DNA of 64,000 nt from Microbacterium suaedae (GCF_003254645.1 NZ_PNFD01000002.1:186001-250000), one strand, 5' to 3'; counted from the stretch's first letter, positions 36,432 to 45,688 are shown. The notes: generated by a model not told the origin, from the letters alone. A program made the numbers and translations.

Positions 36432-36680
36432 ATGAAGACTGACATTCACCCCACGTACCAGCCCGTCGTGTTCCGTGACCTCGGTTCGGGCGAGACGTAC
36501 CTCACGCGCTCGACCGCGACGAGCGACAAGACGGTCGAGCTCGACGGAGTCTCGTACCCCGTTATCGACGTCGAGATCTCGGCGGCCTCGCACCCGTTCT
36601 ACACGGGCAAGCAGCGCATCATGGACTCGGCCGGTCGCGTCGAGAAGTTCAACCAGCGCTTCAAGGGTTTCGGCAAGTAA
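36432..36680 (+). CDS. rpmE2: Ribosomal protein L31 type B
   Basis: 82 residues. Begins [14 protein letters not shown] and contains [21 protein letters not shown], the type B pattern. It has no CxxC zinc motif, so it is the zinc-independent paralogue that usually replaces L31A under zinc shortage. Followed at once by a strong bidirectional terminator. Confidence 0.97.
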   Translation: MKTDIHPTYQPVVFRDLGSGETYLTRSTATSDKTVELDGVSYPVIDVEISAASHPFYTGKQRIMDSAGRVEKFNQRFKGFGK

Positions 36681-36697
36681 GCCGCAGACGCAGAACA

Positions 36698-36724
36698 ATG
36701 GGCCCCGCTTCGTGCGGGGCCCAT
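36698..36724. terminator. Bidirectional terminator between rpmE2 and the exonuclease gene
   Basis: Perfect 11-bp stem (36698-36708 with 36714-36724, ATGGGCCCCGC) and loop TTCGT, followed by a T-run on the plus strand. An outer arm pair (AGACGCAGAA with TTCTGCGTCT) extends it. Serves rpmE2 and also lies just past the stop codon of the convergent exonuclease. Confidence 0.9.
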
Positions 36725-36740
36725 TTTTCTGCGTCTGGGG

Positions 36741-37694
36741 TCAGCGGATCGGCCAGGACCCGTCGATGGTCTCGCCCGGCGCAATCTTGCCGATCTTCAC
36801 GAAGTACTGGGAGAGGCTCTCGGCCTGCTCGGCCGCCCAGGTGATCTGCGCGCGGTGCAGGTCGATGGCGGATCCGGGGAGATCGTTCGCGTAGCGGCTC
36901 GCCTGGGCGATCGCGACGCGGCCGGCGGCGATCGCGTCGGCGGACGCCTCGTGGGCGTCGTCGAGGGGCACGCCGTAGTGTGCCGCGACGATGTCGAGCG
37001 TGCGCTTGCCACGGCGGTACCGGTCGTGCTGCTTGTCGAGAACAAGCGGATCGACGACCGGTGAAGGATCCGGGATCGGAGCGATGCCGTGCCGGATGGC
37101 TTCGTTCTTCAGCATCGACAGGTCGAACGGCGCGTTGTAGGCGACGACGGGGATCCCCGCTGCGAACAGTGCGCCGAGGGCCTCGACGATCTCGCCGACG
37201 ACCTGTCGGGCCTCACGCCCCTCTGCCTGTGCCCGCTCGGTCGTGATGCCGTGTACGGCGGCGGCGGCCGCGGGGATCTCGACGCTGGGGTCGGCGAGCC
37301 AGTTGCGCTCGTCGAGGACGCGGCCGGTCTCGTCGAGGACGCCGACATAGGCCGTGACGATGCGGTCTCGAGCGGTGTCGACCCCCGTCGTCTCGAGATC
37401 GAACACCGCGATGCGCGTGAACAGGCGCCCCGCAACGGGGGCGAATCCGGCGGTGAGGTCGTCGAAGGCCATACGGATCTCCTCGGAAGACAAGGGTGGG
37501 ACATCGATCGCGAGCCGGCCGTCGGCGTCGATGAGCGGGGTCGGGGCCCCGTTCGGGTGCGGATCTTGGGAAGCGGGTCGCGGCGCCGCGCTGCGGCGCT
37601 TCGGCGGCCGGGGAATCCACGACGACTTCTCGCCGGGGTCTTCGAGCTCCGCCAGCGCGAAGAGCGGCGGGGGATCGGGCCACGACGTCTTCAT
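36741..37694 (-). CDS. 3'-5' exonuclease of the DEDDh (DnaQ-like) family
   Basis: 317 residues. Exo I FDLETTGVD, Exo II YNAPFDLSML, Exo III H...D in DDAHEASADAIAAG. The first ~90 residues are Pro-rich and probably a flexible extension; a shorter start near residue 75 (MAFDDLTAG) cannot be excluded. ATG 37694 is favoured because TACGTT lies 8 bases upstream. Likely acts in DNA repair or RNA processing. Confidence 0.85.
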   Translation of the reverse strand: MKTSWPDPPPLFALAELEDPGEKSSWIPRPPKRRSAAPRPASQDPHPNGAPTPLIDADGRLAIDVPPLSSEEIRMAFDDLTAGFAPVAGRLFTRIAVFDLETTGVDTARDRIVTAYVGVLDETGRVLDERNWLADPSVEIPAAAAAVHGITTERAQAEGREARQVVGEIVEALGALFAAGIPVVAYNAPFDLSMLKNEAIRHGIAPIPDPSPVVDPLVLDKQHDRYRRGKRTLDIVAAHYGVPLDDAHEASADAIAAGRVAIAQASRYANDLPGSAIDLHRAQITWAAEQAESLSQYFVKIGKIAPGETIDGSWPIR

Positions 37695-37745
37695 ACCCCT
37701 AGAACGTACGGGGCGGCTCTGTCATTCGTGGTGCGCCACGCCACA

Positions 37746-37757
37746 TACACTCGGATG
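37746..37757 (+). promoter_or_regulatory. Leaderless -10 of the alpha/beta hydrolase gene
   Basis: TACACT (37746-37751), 6 bases before GTG 37758. An ATG at 37755 is only 3 bases after the box and is less likely. Confidence 0.5.
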
Positions 37758-38654
37758 GTGCCCGTGCCGTCTCCCTACGCTGCCCAGCTCGATCGGATCC
37801 CCGTGGCGGAGCGGATCGTCGAAGCCGGCGGCGTGCGCACGGCGTACTGGGAGTACGGGGCGACCGACGCGACCCACACTCTTGTCGCGGTGCACGGCTT
37901 CCGCGGCGACCATCACGGCCTCGAGCCGATCGTCGCGCAGCTGCCCGAGGTTCGCTGGATCATGCCTGACCTGCCGGGCTTCGGTGCGACGCCGCCGATC
38001 CCTGGTATGACGCACGATCTCGAGGCGTACGTCGCGTGGCTCGATGCGTTCGTGCGTGCGGTCGCGCCGGGTGCGATCGTTCTCGGACACTCGTTCGGTT
38101 CGATCGTCGCGTCCGCGGCGGTCGCGCGTGGCACGCCGACGCCGCGTCTGGTCCTCGTGAATCCGATCGGTGCGCCCGCGCTTGCGGGCCCGCGCGGCGC
38201 GATGACGCGCCTCGCTGAGTTCTACTACTGGCTCGGCGCCCGGCTTCCGAAGCGGATCGGCACGTGGCTGCTGCGCACGCGCATCGTCGTGCGGATCATG
38301 AGCATCGCGATGACGAAGACCCGGGACGCGGCGCTGCGGCGCTGGATCCATGACCAACACGATCGCTTCTTCTCGGGATTCAGCGACCGTGAGACGCTCC
38401 GTCAGGCGTTCGTGACGAGCGTGTCGCACGACGTGCGAGAGTCGGCCGAACGTATTGCCCAGCCCACGCTGCTCGTTGCCGCCGTTCAGGACGACATCAC
38501 GCCGATCCGAGCCGAACGGGAGCTCGTTCGCCTGTTCCCCTCGGCGAAGCTCGTCGAAATCGACGGCGTCGGGCACCTGATCCACTACGAGAAGCCCCGC
38601 GAGGCGGCGGATGCGATCCGAGGGTTCCTCGAGGAGGGTCCGGCTCGCTCTTGA
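37758..38654 (+). CDS. Alpha/beta hydrolase
   Basis: 298 residues. Oxyanion region VHGFRGDHHG, nucleophile elbow GHSFGS, acid within DDITPIRAE, catalytic His in GVGHLIHYEKP. Substrate unknown; could be an esterase, lipase or C-C hydrolase. Starts at GTG 37758 with a leaderless -10. No signal peptide, so cytoplasmic. Confidence 0.87.
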   Translation: MPVPSPYAAQLDRIPVAERIVEAGGVRTAYWEYGATDATHTLVAVHGFRGDHHGLEPIVAQLPEVRWIMPDLPGFGATPPIPGMTHDLEAYVAWLDAFVRAVAPGAIVLGHSFGSIVASAAVARGTPTPRLVLVNPIGAPALAGPRGAMTRLAEFYYWLGARLPKRIGTWLLRTRIVVRIMSIAMTKTRDAALRRWIHDQHDRFFSGFSDRETLRQAFVTSVSHDVRESAERIAQPTLLVAAVQDDITPIRAERELVRLFPSAKLVEIDGVGHLIHYEKPREAADAIRGFLEEGPARS

Positions 38655-38674
38655 TCAGGATCTGAGGAGCACGG

Positions 38675-39154
38675 TCATCGGGTCGGCTCGCGTCTCGCGA
38701 GCTCCATGAGCCCCGATACGCGATACGGGATCGACTCGCTCATCACGAGCCGCGTCTCCGAGCGCTCGATGCCGGAGATCGCCAGGATCCGGGCGTCGAC
38801 GTCGAAGAGGTGGCGCGCGTCGCGGCAGGCGACGAGAGCGAGGAAGTCGACCTGGCCGGAGACGCCGTGCACCTGCAGGATCTCGGGGACGTGCCGCAGC
38901 TCTTCGACGATGCTCGGAAGCTGGGTCTGGTCGACACCGATCGAGATGAAGGCCTGCAGGGGGAAGCCCAGCGCCGCCGGAGAGATCGATCGCTCGAACG
39001 ACTGGAACACTCCGGCCTGATCGAGACGCGCCATGCGTGCCTGCACGGTGTTGCGAGACATGCGCAGCTTCTCGGCGAGCGCCACGACGGTGGCGCGCGG
39101 GTCGGCGGCGAGCGCGGAGATGAGCTCGAGGTCGACGTGATCCAGGGAAGCCAT
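38675..39154 (-). CDS. Lrp/AsnC-family regulator
   Basis: 159 residues. N-terminal HTH (LISALAADPRATVVALAEKLRMSRNTVQARM is the region) and C-terminal RAM ligand domain (FISIGVDQTQLPSIV ... VHGVSGQVDFLALVA). Probably senses an amino acid. ATG 39154 lies 8 bases after TAGCGT (39168-39163). Upstream 39155-39268 is AT-richer and holds no gene; targets are not apparent. Confidence 0.9.
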   Translation of the reverse strand: MASLDHVDLELISALAADPRATVVALAEKLRMSRNTVQARMARLDQAGVFQSFERSISPAALGFPLQAFISIGVDQTQLPSIVEELRHVPEILQVHGVSGQVDFLALVACRDARHLFDVDARILAISGIERSETRLVMSESIPYRVSGLMELARREPTR

Positions 39155-39268
39155 GATGCGAGACGCTACCACTCGATCGGCCCGAAAATCTCCAATATGC
39201 TCAACTGTTACCTGATCGATTGTGCGTCATGACGAAATGTGTCGCTCGCGCTGACCAGGACGGGAGTG

Positions 39269-39832
39269 TCAGGAGCCGTTGTAGCCGAGGACGCGCAGCT
39301 CGGATCCTGAGATCTCGAGAATCTGCTGGGATCCGTTCCCGATGCGCTCTCCGGAGCGGGGGAGTCGTCCGTCGGAGGCGTGCCGCAGCACACGTCCGAT
39401 GACCCCGCCGTGCGCGACGGCGATGGCGGGATCATCGCCCGACTCATCGGCGATGCCGCGCAGCGTCGCAAGAGCGCGTGCGAGGACCTCCTCGTTGGTC
39501 TCGGCGTCCGGCACATCATCTCCGCCCGGGAAGCGCTCCCAGTACTCCGTCGCGAACATGCCCTCGGCCACGCCGTAGCGGCGCTCGCGGAGGCCGTCTC
39601 GCATCGTGGGCTCGCCGAGACCGATCGTTCGGCCGATGATCTCAGCGGTCTCCTTGGCGCGCAGCAGCGGGCTCGAGAAGAGCCGGGCGTATTCGCCGCC
39701 GCGCAATGCCTCGGCCGCGGCGTGGGCCTGGACCCGCCCCGTGTCGTTCAGCGGGATGTCGCTGTGGCCCTGCACCCGCCCCTCGCGGTTCCATTCCGTC
39801 TCACCATGGCGTACGAGAGCGATGATCGTCAC
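39269..39832 (-). CDS. Histidine phosphatase family protein
   Basis: 187 residues, phosphoglycerate-mutase-like fold. Catalytic LVRHGETEWN at residues 6-15, second catalytic His in AIAVAHGGVIG. Could be a broad phosphatase or a true mutase; its size fits small phosphatases. Followed by the sirtuin gene on the same strand with a 39-base gap. Confidence 0.9.
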   Translation of the reverse strand: MTIIALVRHGETEWNREGRVQGHSDIPLNDTGRVQAHAAAEALRGGEYARLFSSPLLRAKETAEIIGRTIGLGEPTMRDGLRERRYGVAEGMFATEYWERFPGGDDVPDAETNEEVLARALATLRGIADESGDDPAIAVAHGGVIGRVLRHASDGRLPRSGERIGNGSQQILEISGSELRVLGYNGS

Positions 39833-39871
39833 GCCTCCGACCCTATCGGGGACGCAGGCGCGGTCGCGCGC

Positions 39872-40726
39872 TCAGATGCGGGCGGGGAGAGCATCGGCGA
39901 ACCGTGCGAGGACCTCGCTCGTGCCGCCGTTGATCTTCACCGTCGCCCGCGCATCGGCCTTCGTCGCACCGCGATTGACGACGACGACAGGAAGGCGGCG
40001 ACGACGGGCACGCTCGACGAGGCGGATCCCGCTGTTGACGACGAGAGACGAGCCGGCGACGAGCAGTGCGTCGCTTGCCCGGACGAGCTGCTCGGCTTCG
40101 CGGAACTTCTCGGCTGGGATGAACTCGCCGAAGAAGACGACATCGGGTTTGAGCATTCCGCCGCAGACAGTGCAGTTGGGAATCTCGAAGTCGAGGTCGG
40201 CGTCGGGCGCGACGTCGCCGTCGGGGCCGAGGGGGACGTTGTCGGGGACGGAGATCCACGGATTCTCGCGTTCGATGCGCTCGCCGATGTCGCGCCGATC
40301 GAAGACCTGGAAGCAGACGGTGCAGAACACGCGGCGCATCGTTCCGTGCAGTTCGACGACGCGCGAGGATCCTGCACGCAGGTGCAGTCCGTCGACGTTC
40401 TGCGTGGCGATGCCCGACACGACGCCGGCACGCTCAAGTGAGGCGAGCGCCTCGTGCCCGCGGTTCGGTGTCGCCGCCGTGAATGCGCGCCAGCCGAGGT
40501 GCGAGCCGATCCAGTAGCGGCGACGCGCCTCTTCGTCCGCGAGGAAGGTCTGCGCCGTCATCGGGGTGCGCTTCGGAGCACCCTCTCCGCGGTAGTCGGG
40601 GATCCCCGAATCGGTCGACACGCCCGCACCCGTCACCACGGCGATCTGCCGTCCGGCGAGCTCGTCGAGCGCGCGATCAACCTCGGCGGAGACGTCGGGA
40701 TCTGAGACGGAGCGGGAGATCGACAC
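39872..40726 (-). CDS. NAD-dependent protein deacylase (sirtuin, Sir2 family)
   Basis: 284 residues. NAD-binding GAGVSTDSGIPDYRG, TQNVDGLH, catalytic His in ELHGTMRRV, and two CTVC pairs for a structural zinc. The length between zinc pairs is greater than in CobB. GTG 40726 is 7 bases after TAGAAT (40739-40734). Removes acyl groups from protein lysines. Divergent from the rRNA methylase gene. Confidence 0.93.
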   Translation of the reverse strand: MSISRSVSDPDVSAEVDRALDELAGRQIAVVTGAGVSTDSGIPDYRGEGAPKRTPMTAQTFLADEEARRRYWIGSHLGWRAFTAATPNRGHEALASLERAGVVSGIATQNVDGLHLRAGSSRVVELHGTMRRVFCTVCFQVFDRRDIGERIERENPWISVPDNVPLGPDGDVAPDADLDFEIPNCTVCGGMLKPDVVFFGEFIPAEKFREAEQLVRASDALLVAGSSLVVNSGIRLVERARRRRLPVVVVNRGATKADARATVKINGGTSEVLARFADALPARI

Positions 40727-40780
40727 AGCCTTGATTCTAGGGGCGCGAGCGTCCACAGCGTCTGCTGGGAGGATGGCGGG

Positions 40781-41605
40781 ATGCAACTCGAGCGGATCCA
40801 CGACCCGGACGACCCGAGGCTCGCCGACTATCGCGACCTCACCGACGTCGCGCTGCGTCGCGTGCTGGAGCCGGAGGGCGGGCTGTATATGGCCGAGTCG
40901 GCGAAGGTTCTCGCCCGCGCGCTCCGCGCCGGCCATGAGCCGCGATCCGTGCTCACCGCCGAGAAATGGCTCGATGATGTCGACGAGTGCCTCGGCGAGC
41001 GGGACACCCCCGTCTACGTGGTGCCCGATGCCGTCGCGGAGCGCGTCACGGGCTACACCGTCCACCGCGGCATGCTCGCGGCGATGCACCGCCCCGATCT
41101 CCCCGCTGTCGCCGATGTCCTGCGCGATGCCCGCACCGTCCTCGTGCTCGACGGGCTCGTCGATCACACCAACGTGGGGGCAGCGTTTCGCGGGGCGGCC
41201 GGGCTCGGAGCCGATGCGGTGCTCGTGACCCCGCGCTGCGCGGATCCGCTCTATCGGCGCAGTGTGCGCGTGTCGATGGGCACCGTGTTCCAGGTGCCGT
41301 GGACGCGACTTCCCGAATGGCGCGCGGCGTCCGGGCCGAGCGCGGCCGAGCTGCTGCGCGAATCGGGCTTCCACATCGCGGCGATGGCGCTCGCCGACGA
41401 CGCCGTCGGTCTCGACCGGTTTGCGGCCGAGCGCCCCGAGCGCGTCGCGTTCGTGATGGGATCCGAGGGGCCCGGCCTCGACCGCCGTGCGCTCGCGGCC
41501 GCCGACACCACCGTGATGATCCCGATGGCCGGCGGCGTTGACTCGCTCAACGTCGCCTCCGCGAGCGCCGTCGCGCTGTGGGCGCTCGCGCACCCGCCCG
41601 CCTGA
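40781..41605 (+). CDS. TrmH/SpoU-family RNA methyltransferase
   Basis: 274 residues. N-terminal substrate-binding domain and C-terminal knotted SPOUT domain with GLVDHTNVGAAFRGA, MGSEGPGLD and IPMAGGVDSLNVASASA, the three SpoU motifs. Methylates a ribose 2'-OH in rRNA or tRNA; the target base cannot be told. Ribosome site GGGAGG lies before ATG 40781. Its TGA directly abuts the stop of the convergent SGNH gene within a GCCTGATCAGGC palindrome. Confidence 0.92.
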   Translation: MQLERIHDPDDPRLADYRDLTDVALRRVLEPEGGLYMAESAKVLARALRAGHEPRSVLTAEKWLDDVDECLGERDTPVYVVPDAVAERVTGYTVHRGMLAAMHRPDLPAVADVLRDARTVLVLDGLVDHTNVGAAFRGAAGLGADAVLVTPRCADPLYRRSVRVSMGTVFQVPWTRLPEWRAASGPSAAELLRESGFHIAAMALADDAVGLDRFAAERPERVAFVMGSEGPGLDRRALAAADTTVMIPMAGGVDSLNVASASAVALWALAHPPA

Positions 41606-42433
41606 TCAGGCGCCGCTGTCTCCGCCATAGGGCGCCGCGTCGGGGCGCTTCGGGAGCACATCGTCGCCCGAGGACTGATGGCGCAGTCGTCGCAGAACCC
41701 ACGGGACGAGATGCGTGCGGGCCCAGACGAGGTCGTCGCGGCGCGCGCTGCGCCATGTGCGCGCCGGGAGCGGATCTGGGCGCATGGGCTGGAGCGCGTG
41801 GGAGACGTTCAGTGCACGCAGCACCATGCGGGCGACCTCGTGATGCCCGAGCGGATTGAGGTGCAGTCGGTCGTCGGCCCAGAAGCGCGGATCCTGCACC
41901 TCGCCGAGAGCCCACAGATCGGCCACGAGTGCGTCGTGGCGCTCGGCGATCGCTCGCACGTTCTCGTTGTAGATCGCGATCTTGCCGCGGAACGGCCGGA
42001 AGACGGGGTTCCACCCGACATCGAAGCCCGTGAACACGACGACAGCGGCGCCCTGCGACGACAGGCGCGCGACGCAGGACTCGAACTGCGCGGCAATGTC
42101 GTCCGGATCCGTTCCGGGGCGGATGACGTCGTTGCCTCCCGCGCAGATGGTGACGAGATCGGGAGCCAGATCGAGGGCGGCGTCGATCTGATCCTCGGCG
42201 ATCTGACCGATGAGCTTGCCTCGAACCGCGAGATTCGCGTAGGCGAAGTCTTCCACTTGAAGAGACAGCACCTCGGCGACGCGATCGGCCCAGCCGCGGT
42301 GCCCTCCGGGCGCGTTGGGCTCCGGATCCCCGATGCCCTCCGTGAAGGAGTCACCGACCGTGACGAAGCGGCGCCACGGATGCGGCTCGTCGTTCGGTAC
42401 ATAGGGCGTGCGGGTGTCTTTCGAGGGCGTCAT
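41606..42433 (-). CDS. SGNH/GDSL hydrolase
   Basis: 275 residues. Block I VGDSFTEGIGD (Ser nucleophile), block II Gly in NLAVRGK, block III GGNDV, block V DRLHLNPLGH with the catalytic Asp and His. No signal peptide, so intracellular esterase or lipase. AGGAGG lies 4 bases before ATG 42433. Divergent from the helicase gene. Confidence 0.92.
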   Translation of the reverse strand: MTPSKDTRTPYVPNDEPHPWRRFVTVGDSFTEGIGDPEPNAPGGHRGWADRVAEVLSLQVEDFAYANLAVRGKLIGQIAEDQIDAALDLAPDLVTICAGGNDVIRPGTDPDDIAAQFESCVARLSSQGAAVVVFTGFDVGWNPVFRPFRGKIAIYNENVRAIAERHDALVADLWALGEVQDPRFWADDRLHLNPLGHHEVARMVLRALNVSHALQPMRPDPLPARTWRSARRDDLVWARTHLVPWVLRRLRHQSSGDDVLPKRPDAAPYGGDSGA

Positions 42434-42525
42434 CGATCCTCCTGGCTGGGCTGTCCGTCTGTATCCCCGGGGCGTCTTGCGCGGCACCTGGGAAGTCGCG
42501 AAAGAAGCTTGTCATGGGTCGGGTC

Positions 42526-42539
42526 TATCGTGGATCACC
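42526..42539 (+). promoter_or_regulatory. Leaderless -10 of the helicase gene
   Basis: TATCGT (42526-42531), 8 bases before GTG 42540. Confidence 0.5.
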
Positions 42540-44294
42540 GTGCTGAGTCCGTCCTATCCGCAGCGAGCGCCGAGAGGCACCGCAGGCCGGCTGCGCGCCT
42601 GGCAGCAGGAGGCTCTCGACCGGTTCTTCGAGGCAGATAAGCGCGACTTCCTCGTCGCGGCGACCCCTGGTGCCGGCAAGACGACCTTCGCCCTGACCGT
42701 CGCGCGTGAACTGCGCCAGCGCGGTGAGATCGACCGCATCGTGGTCGTGTGCCCGACCGAGCACCTCAAGACTCAGTGGGCCGACGCGGCGGCGCGCACG
42801 AGCATCCGTCTCGACCCCGAGTTCAGCAATCAGGCGCCGTATCTCGCTCGTCACTATCACGGGGCCGTCGTCACGTACGCGCAGGTCGCGGTGAAATCGT
42901 CAGTGCACCGCGACCTCGTGAAGGGGGCGCGCACGCTCGTCATCCTCGACGAGGTGCACCACGGCGGTGATGCGCTCAGCTGGGGCGATGCAATCCGTGA
43001 GGCATACCAGCCCGCCGTACGACGCCTCCTGCTCAGCGGAACCCCGTTCCGCAGCGACGAGGCGCCCATCCCGTTCGTCGAGTACGCGCCCGACGAACAG
43101 GGCCTGCGGACGTCGGTCACCGACTACAACTACGGATACGGGCGCGCGCTCGCCGACGGCGTCGTCCGACCCGTTCTCTTCCACGTGTACTCGGGCCAGA
43201 TGAAGTGGCGCACGAAGATGGGCGACGAGCTCGAAGCGCATCTCGGGCAAGACAACACGAAGGACGTCACGAGCCAGGCGTGGCGCACGGCCCTCGATCC
43301 CGAGGGGCAGTGGATGCCCGCCGTGCTGAAGAGCGCCGACCAGCGCCTCACCGAGATCCGTCACCACGTGCCCGACGCCGGCGGCCTCGTTATCGCGACC
43401 GATCAGACGAACGCGCGCGCCTATGCCGAGCTGCTGAGGCAGATCACCGGTCAGCGCGCGACCGTCGTCCTCAGCGACGAGGCCGAGGCATCGGGGCGCA
43501 TCGAGCAGTTCTCCCAGAACACCTCGCGGTGGATGGTCGCCGTGCGCATGGTGTCGGAGGGCGTCGACGTGCCGCGTCTCGCTGTCGGTGTCTACGCGAC
43601 GAGCTCGTCGACGCCGCTGTTCTTCGCGCAGGCGATCGGACGCTTCGTGCGCGCTCGCCGCAAGGGCGAGGCGGCGAGCGTGTTCCTCCCGCAGGTGCCC
43701 GTGCTGATGGGGCTCGCTCACGAACTCGAGAAGCAGCGCGACCACGTGCTCGATCGTGGCGAGAAAGATGCCGACGGGCTCGACGACTCCCTCCTCGACG
43801 CCGCCGAGCGCGAGGAAAAGGCGAGTGACGAGCTCATGGAGGAGGAGTTCTCCTTCCAGTCGCTCGAATCGACCGCTCACTTCGACTCCGTCGTCTTCGA
43901 AGGTCAGCAGTTCGGCCAGCTCGCCGTGCCCGGCACGGAGGAAGAGCTCGAGTTCATCGGCCTGCCCGGGCTCCTCGAGCCCGAGCACGTGCATGATCTG
44001 CTCATGCAGAGGCAGACTCGGCAGACCAAGCATCGTGAGGCGCGCGAGACGCGCGAGCAAGCGTCTGCGTCTGCCGCCGAGCCCGAGTTGCCGGCGCCCC
44101 TCCACCGCACGCTGAAGGAGCAGCGCCAGCTGCTGAACAGCCTCGTCGGCGTGTACGCGAAGCAGACGGGCGACGCGCACGGCCAGGTGCACGCCTGGCT
44201 CCGGCGCACGTGTGGCGGCCCCGCCGTCGCCCAGGCGACCGTCGCACAGCTGCAGTCGCGCATCGACCTGCTGCGCAAGCGCGTGCACCGGTAG
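42540..44294 (+). CDS. Superfamily 2 DEAD/DEAH-type helicase
   Basis: 584 residues. Walker A ATPGAGKTTF, DEVH box ILDEVHHGG, motif III LSGTPFRSDE, motif V MVSEGVDVPRL, motif VI QAIGRFVRAR. Domain order matches SF2 restriction-type or RadD-like helicases. The frame is open further upstream, but that part overlaps the SGNH gene and lacks a ribosome site, so GTG 42540 is preferred. A ~190-residue charged C-terminal region follows the helicase core. Role probably DNA repair. Confidence 0.9.
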   Translation: MLSPSYPQRAPRGTAGRLRAWQQEALDRFFEADKRDFLVAATPGAGKTTFALTVARELRQRGEIDRIVVVCPTEHLKTQWADAAARTSIRLDPEFSNQAPYLARHYHGAVVTYAQVAVKSSVHRDLVKGARTLVILDEVHHGGDALSWGDAIREAYQPAVRRLLLSGTPFRSDEAPIPFVEYAPDEQGLRTSVTDYNYGYGRALADGVVRPVLFHVYSGQMKWRTKMGDELEAHLGQDNTKDVTSQAWRTALDPEGQWMPAVLKSADQRLTEIRHHVPDAGGLVIATDQTNARAYAELLRQITGQRATVVLSDEAEASGRIEQFSQNTSRWMVAVRMVSEGVDVPRLAVGVYATSSSTPLFFAQAIGRFVRARRKGEAASVFLPQVPVLMGLAHELEKQRDHVLDRGEKDADGLDDSLLDAAEREEKASDELMEEEFSFQSLESTAHFDSVVFEGQQFGQLAVPGTEEELEFIGLPGLLEPEHVHDLLMQRQTRQTKHREARETREQASASAAEPELPAPLHRTLKEQRQLLNSLVGVYAKQTGDAHGQVHAWLRRTCGGPAVAQATVAQLQSRIDLLRKRVHR

Positions 44295-44298
44295 GGAG

Positions 44299-44500
44299 AG
44301 CCCTTCGGGAATCCGGTGCTGCCTGCGGATGCCCTTCGGGGATCCCGGTGCCGTGCGGATGCCCTTCGGGGATCCCGGTGCCGTGCGGATGCCCTTCGGG
44401 GATCCCGGTGCCGTGCGGATGCCCTTCGGGGATCCCGGTGCCGTGCGGATGCCCTTCGGGGATCCCGGTGATGTCTGTGGATGCCCTTCGGGGATCCGAA
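44299..44500. repeat. 30-bp tandem repeat array
   Basis: Four identical 30-base units at 44341-44460, with degenerate partial units on each side (about 44299-44340 and 44461-44497). Each unit has CCCTTCGGG (a 3-bp stem with UUCG loop) and the palindrome GGGATCCC. It fills the 299 bases between the helicase stop and the VIT1 gene. The plus frame reads through as MPFGDPGAVR repeats, but nothing suggests this is translated. Confidence 0.92.
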
Positions 44501-44593
44501 ATGCTCCCAGTGCCGCTCAGGCGTCGTCGCTAGCCTTCCGGAGACCTCGCGCCGGGACGTGCGGGGCATGACGACTCACACGAGGAGCCCCAC

Positions 44594-45688
44594 GTGTCCG
44601 CGCCTTCCCCCGATCTCGATCCTGCCCAGGCCTCGTCGGCCGAGCGACGCCGATGGGCCCGGTACCTCGCGAGCGAGCGCGCCGAGGCCGCGGTCTACCG
44701 ACGTCTCGCTCGTCGCCGCGTCGGGGATGAACGCGACATCCTTGAGAAGCTCGAAGCCGCCGAGCGGCGTCACGAGGAGCATTGGCTGACGCTTCTCGGC
44801 GGTGAGCCCGAGCGACTGCCCAAGGCCGGTCTCGGCACACGAGTGACCGCATGGCTTGCTTCGCACTTCGGCTCGATCTTCATCCTCGCCCTTGCACAGC
44901 TCGCCGAAGCGCGTTCTCCGTACGACACGGATCCCTATGCCACGCCGGCGATGCGCGCCGATGAGAAGATCCACCACGAGGTTGTGCGGGGGCTTGCCGC
45001 GCGCGGCCGTCGGCGTCTCTCGGGCACCTTCCGTGCGGCCGTTTTCGGCGCGAACGATGGTCTCGTGAGCAATCTCGCCCTCGTCATGGGCATCGGTGCG
45101 ACGGGGGCGTCCGGATCGTTTGTGCTGTTCAGCGGCATCGCGGGCCTGTTGGCGGGGGCCCTCTCGATGGGTGCGGGAGAGTTCGTATCGGTGCGGTCGC
45201 AGCGCGAGATGCTCGACGCGACCGAGCCGAGCGGGTACGCCGACGCGAATCTGCCGGATCTCGACCTCGACGCGAACGAACTCGCGCTCGTATATCGCAC
45301 GCGCGGTCTGGGGGAGGAGGCGGCGCTCGCGAAGGCGCGCACCGTCCTGGCGGGGGTGCATGACGGGCGTTCGCCGGAGCACACCGGCAGCATCGACACG
45401 CACGAGGTCGTCGGCGGCGCCTGGCGCGTGTCGATCTCGAGCTTCCTCTTCTTCGCCTCGGGCGCCATCATCCCCGTCCTCCCGTGGATCCTGGGGCTCT
45501 CGGGGATACTGGCGGTCGTCGTGGCTCTCGTCCTCGTGGGGATCGCGCTTCTCGTGACCGGCGCAGCGGTCGGTCTGCTGTCGGGGGCGCGTCCGCTCCC
45601 GCGCGCTCTGCGCCAGCTCGGGATCGGCTTCGGCGCCGCCGCCATCACCTACGTACTGGGCCTGCTGTTCGGCGTGTCGATGGGGTGA
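44594..45688 (+). CDS. VIT1/CCC1 iron/manganese transporter with N-terminal ferritin-like domain
   Basis: 364 residues. Residues 25-75 have the rubrerythrin-type ligands (ERAEAAVYRRLARR, then EAAERRHEEHW), followed by a CCC1 membrane domain with GANDGLVSNLALVMG and five hydrophobic segments. This is the architecture of erythrin-vacuolar iron transporters such as MbfA, which export iron and protect against peroxide. GAGGAG lies 6 bases before GTG 44594. Regulation is not visible. Confidence 0.9.
   Translation: MSAPSPDLDPAQASSAERRRWARYLASERAEAAVYRRLARRRVGDERDILEKLEAAERRHEEHWLTLLGGEPERLPKAGLGTRVTAWLASHFGSIFILALAQLAEARSPYDTDPYATPAMRADEKIHHEVVRGLAARGRRRLSGTFRAAVFGANDGLVSNLALVMGIGATGASGSFVLFSGIAGLLAGALSMGAGEFVSVRSQREMLDATEPSGYADANLPDLDLDANELALVYRTRGLGEEAALAKARTVLAGVHDGRSPEHTGSIDTHEVVGGAWRVSISSFLFFASGAIIPVLPWILGLSGILAVVVALVLVGIALLVTGAAVGLLSGARPLPRALRQLGIGFGAAAITYVLGLLFGVSMG

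Noticed and set aside
39200..39212. TGTTACC near the Lrp gene as another sigma 2-type promoter
   Set aside because: The GCGGCGC and CAAACAG parts are missing, so the match is likely chance.
42408..42539. Upstream start for the helicase
   Set aside because: Overlaps the SGNH hydrolase start and lacks a ribosome site, while GTG 42540 has a leaderless -10.
44341..44460. CRISPR array
   Set aside because: The 30-base units are contiguous with no spacers and no cas genes are nearby.
44212..44571. Repeat protein with MPFGDPGAVR units
   Set aside because: The frame starts inside the helicase gene and has no own start signal; the repeat is better seen as DNA structure.
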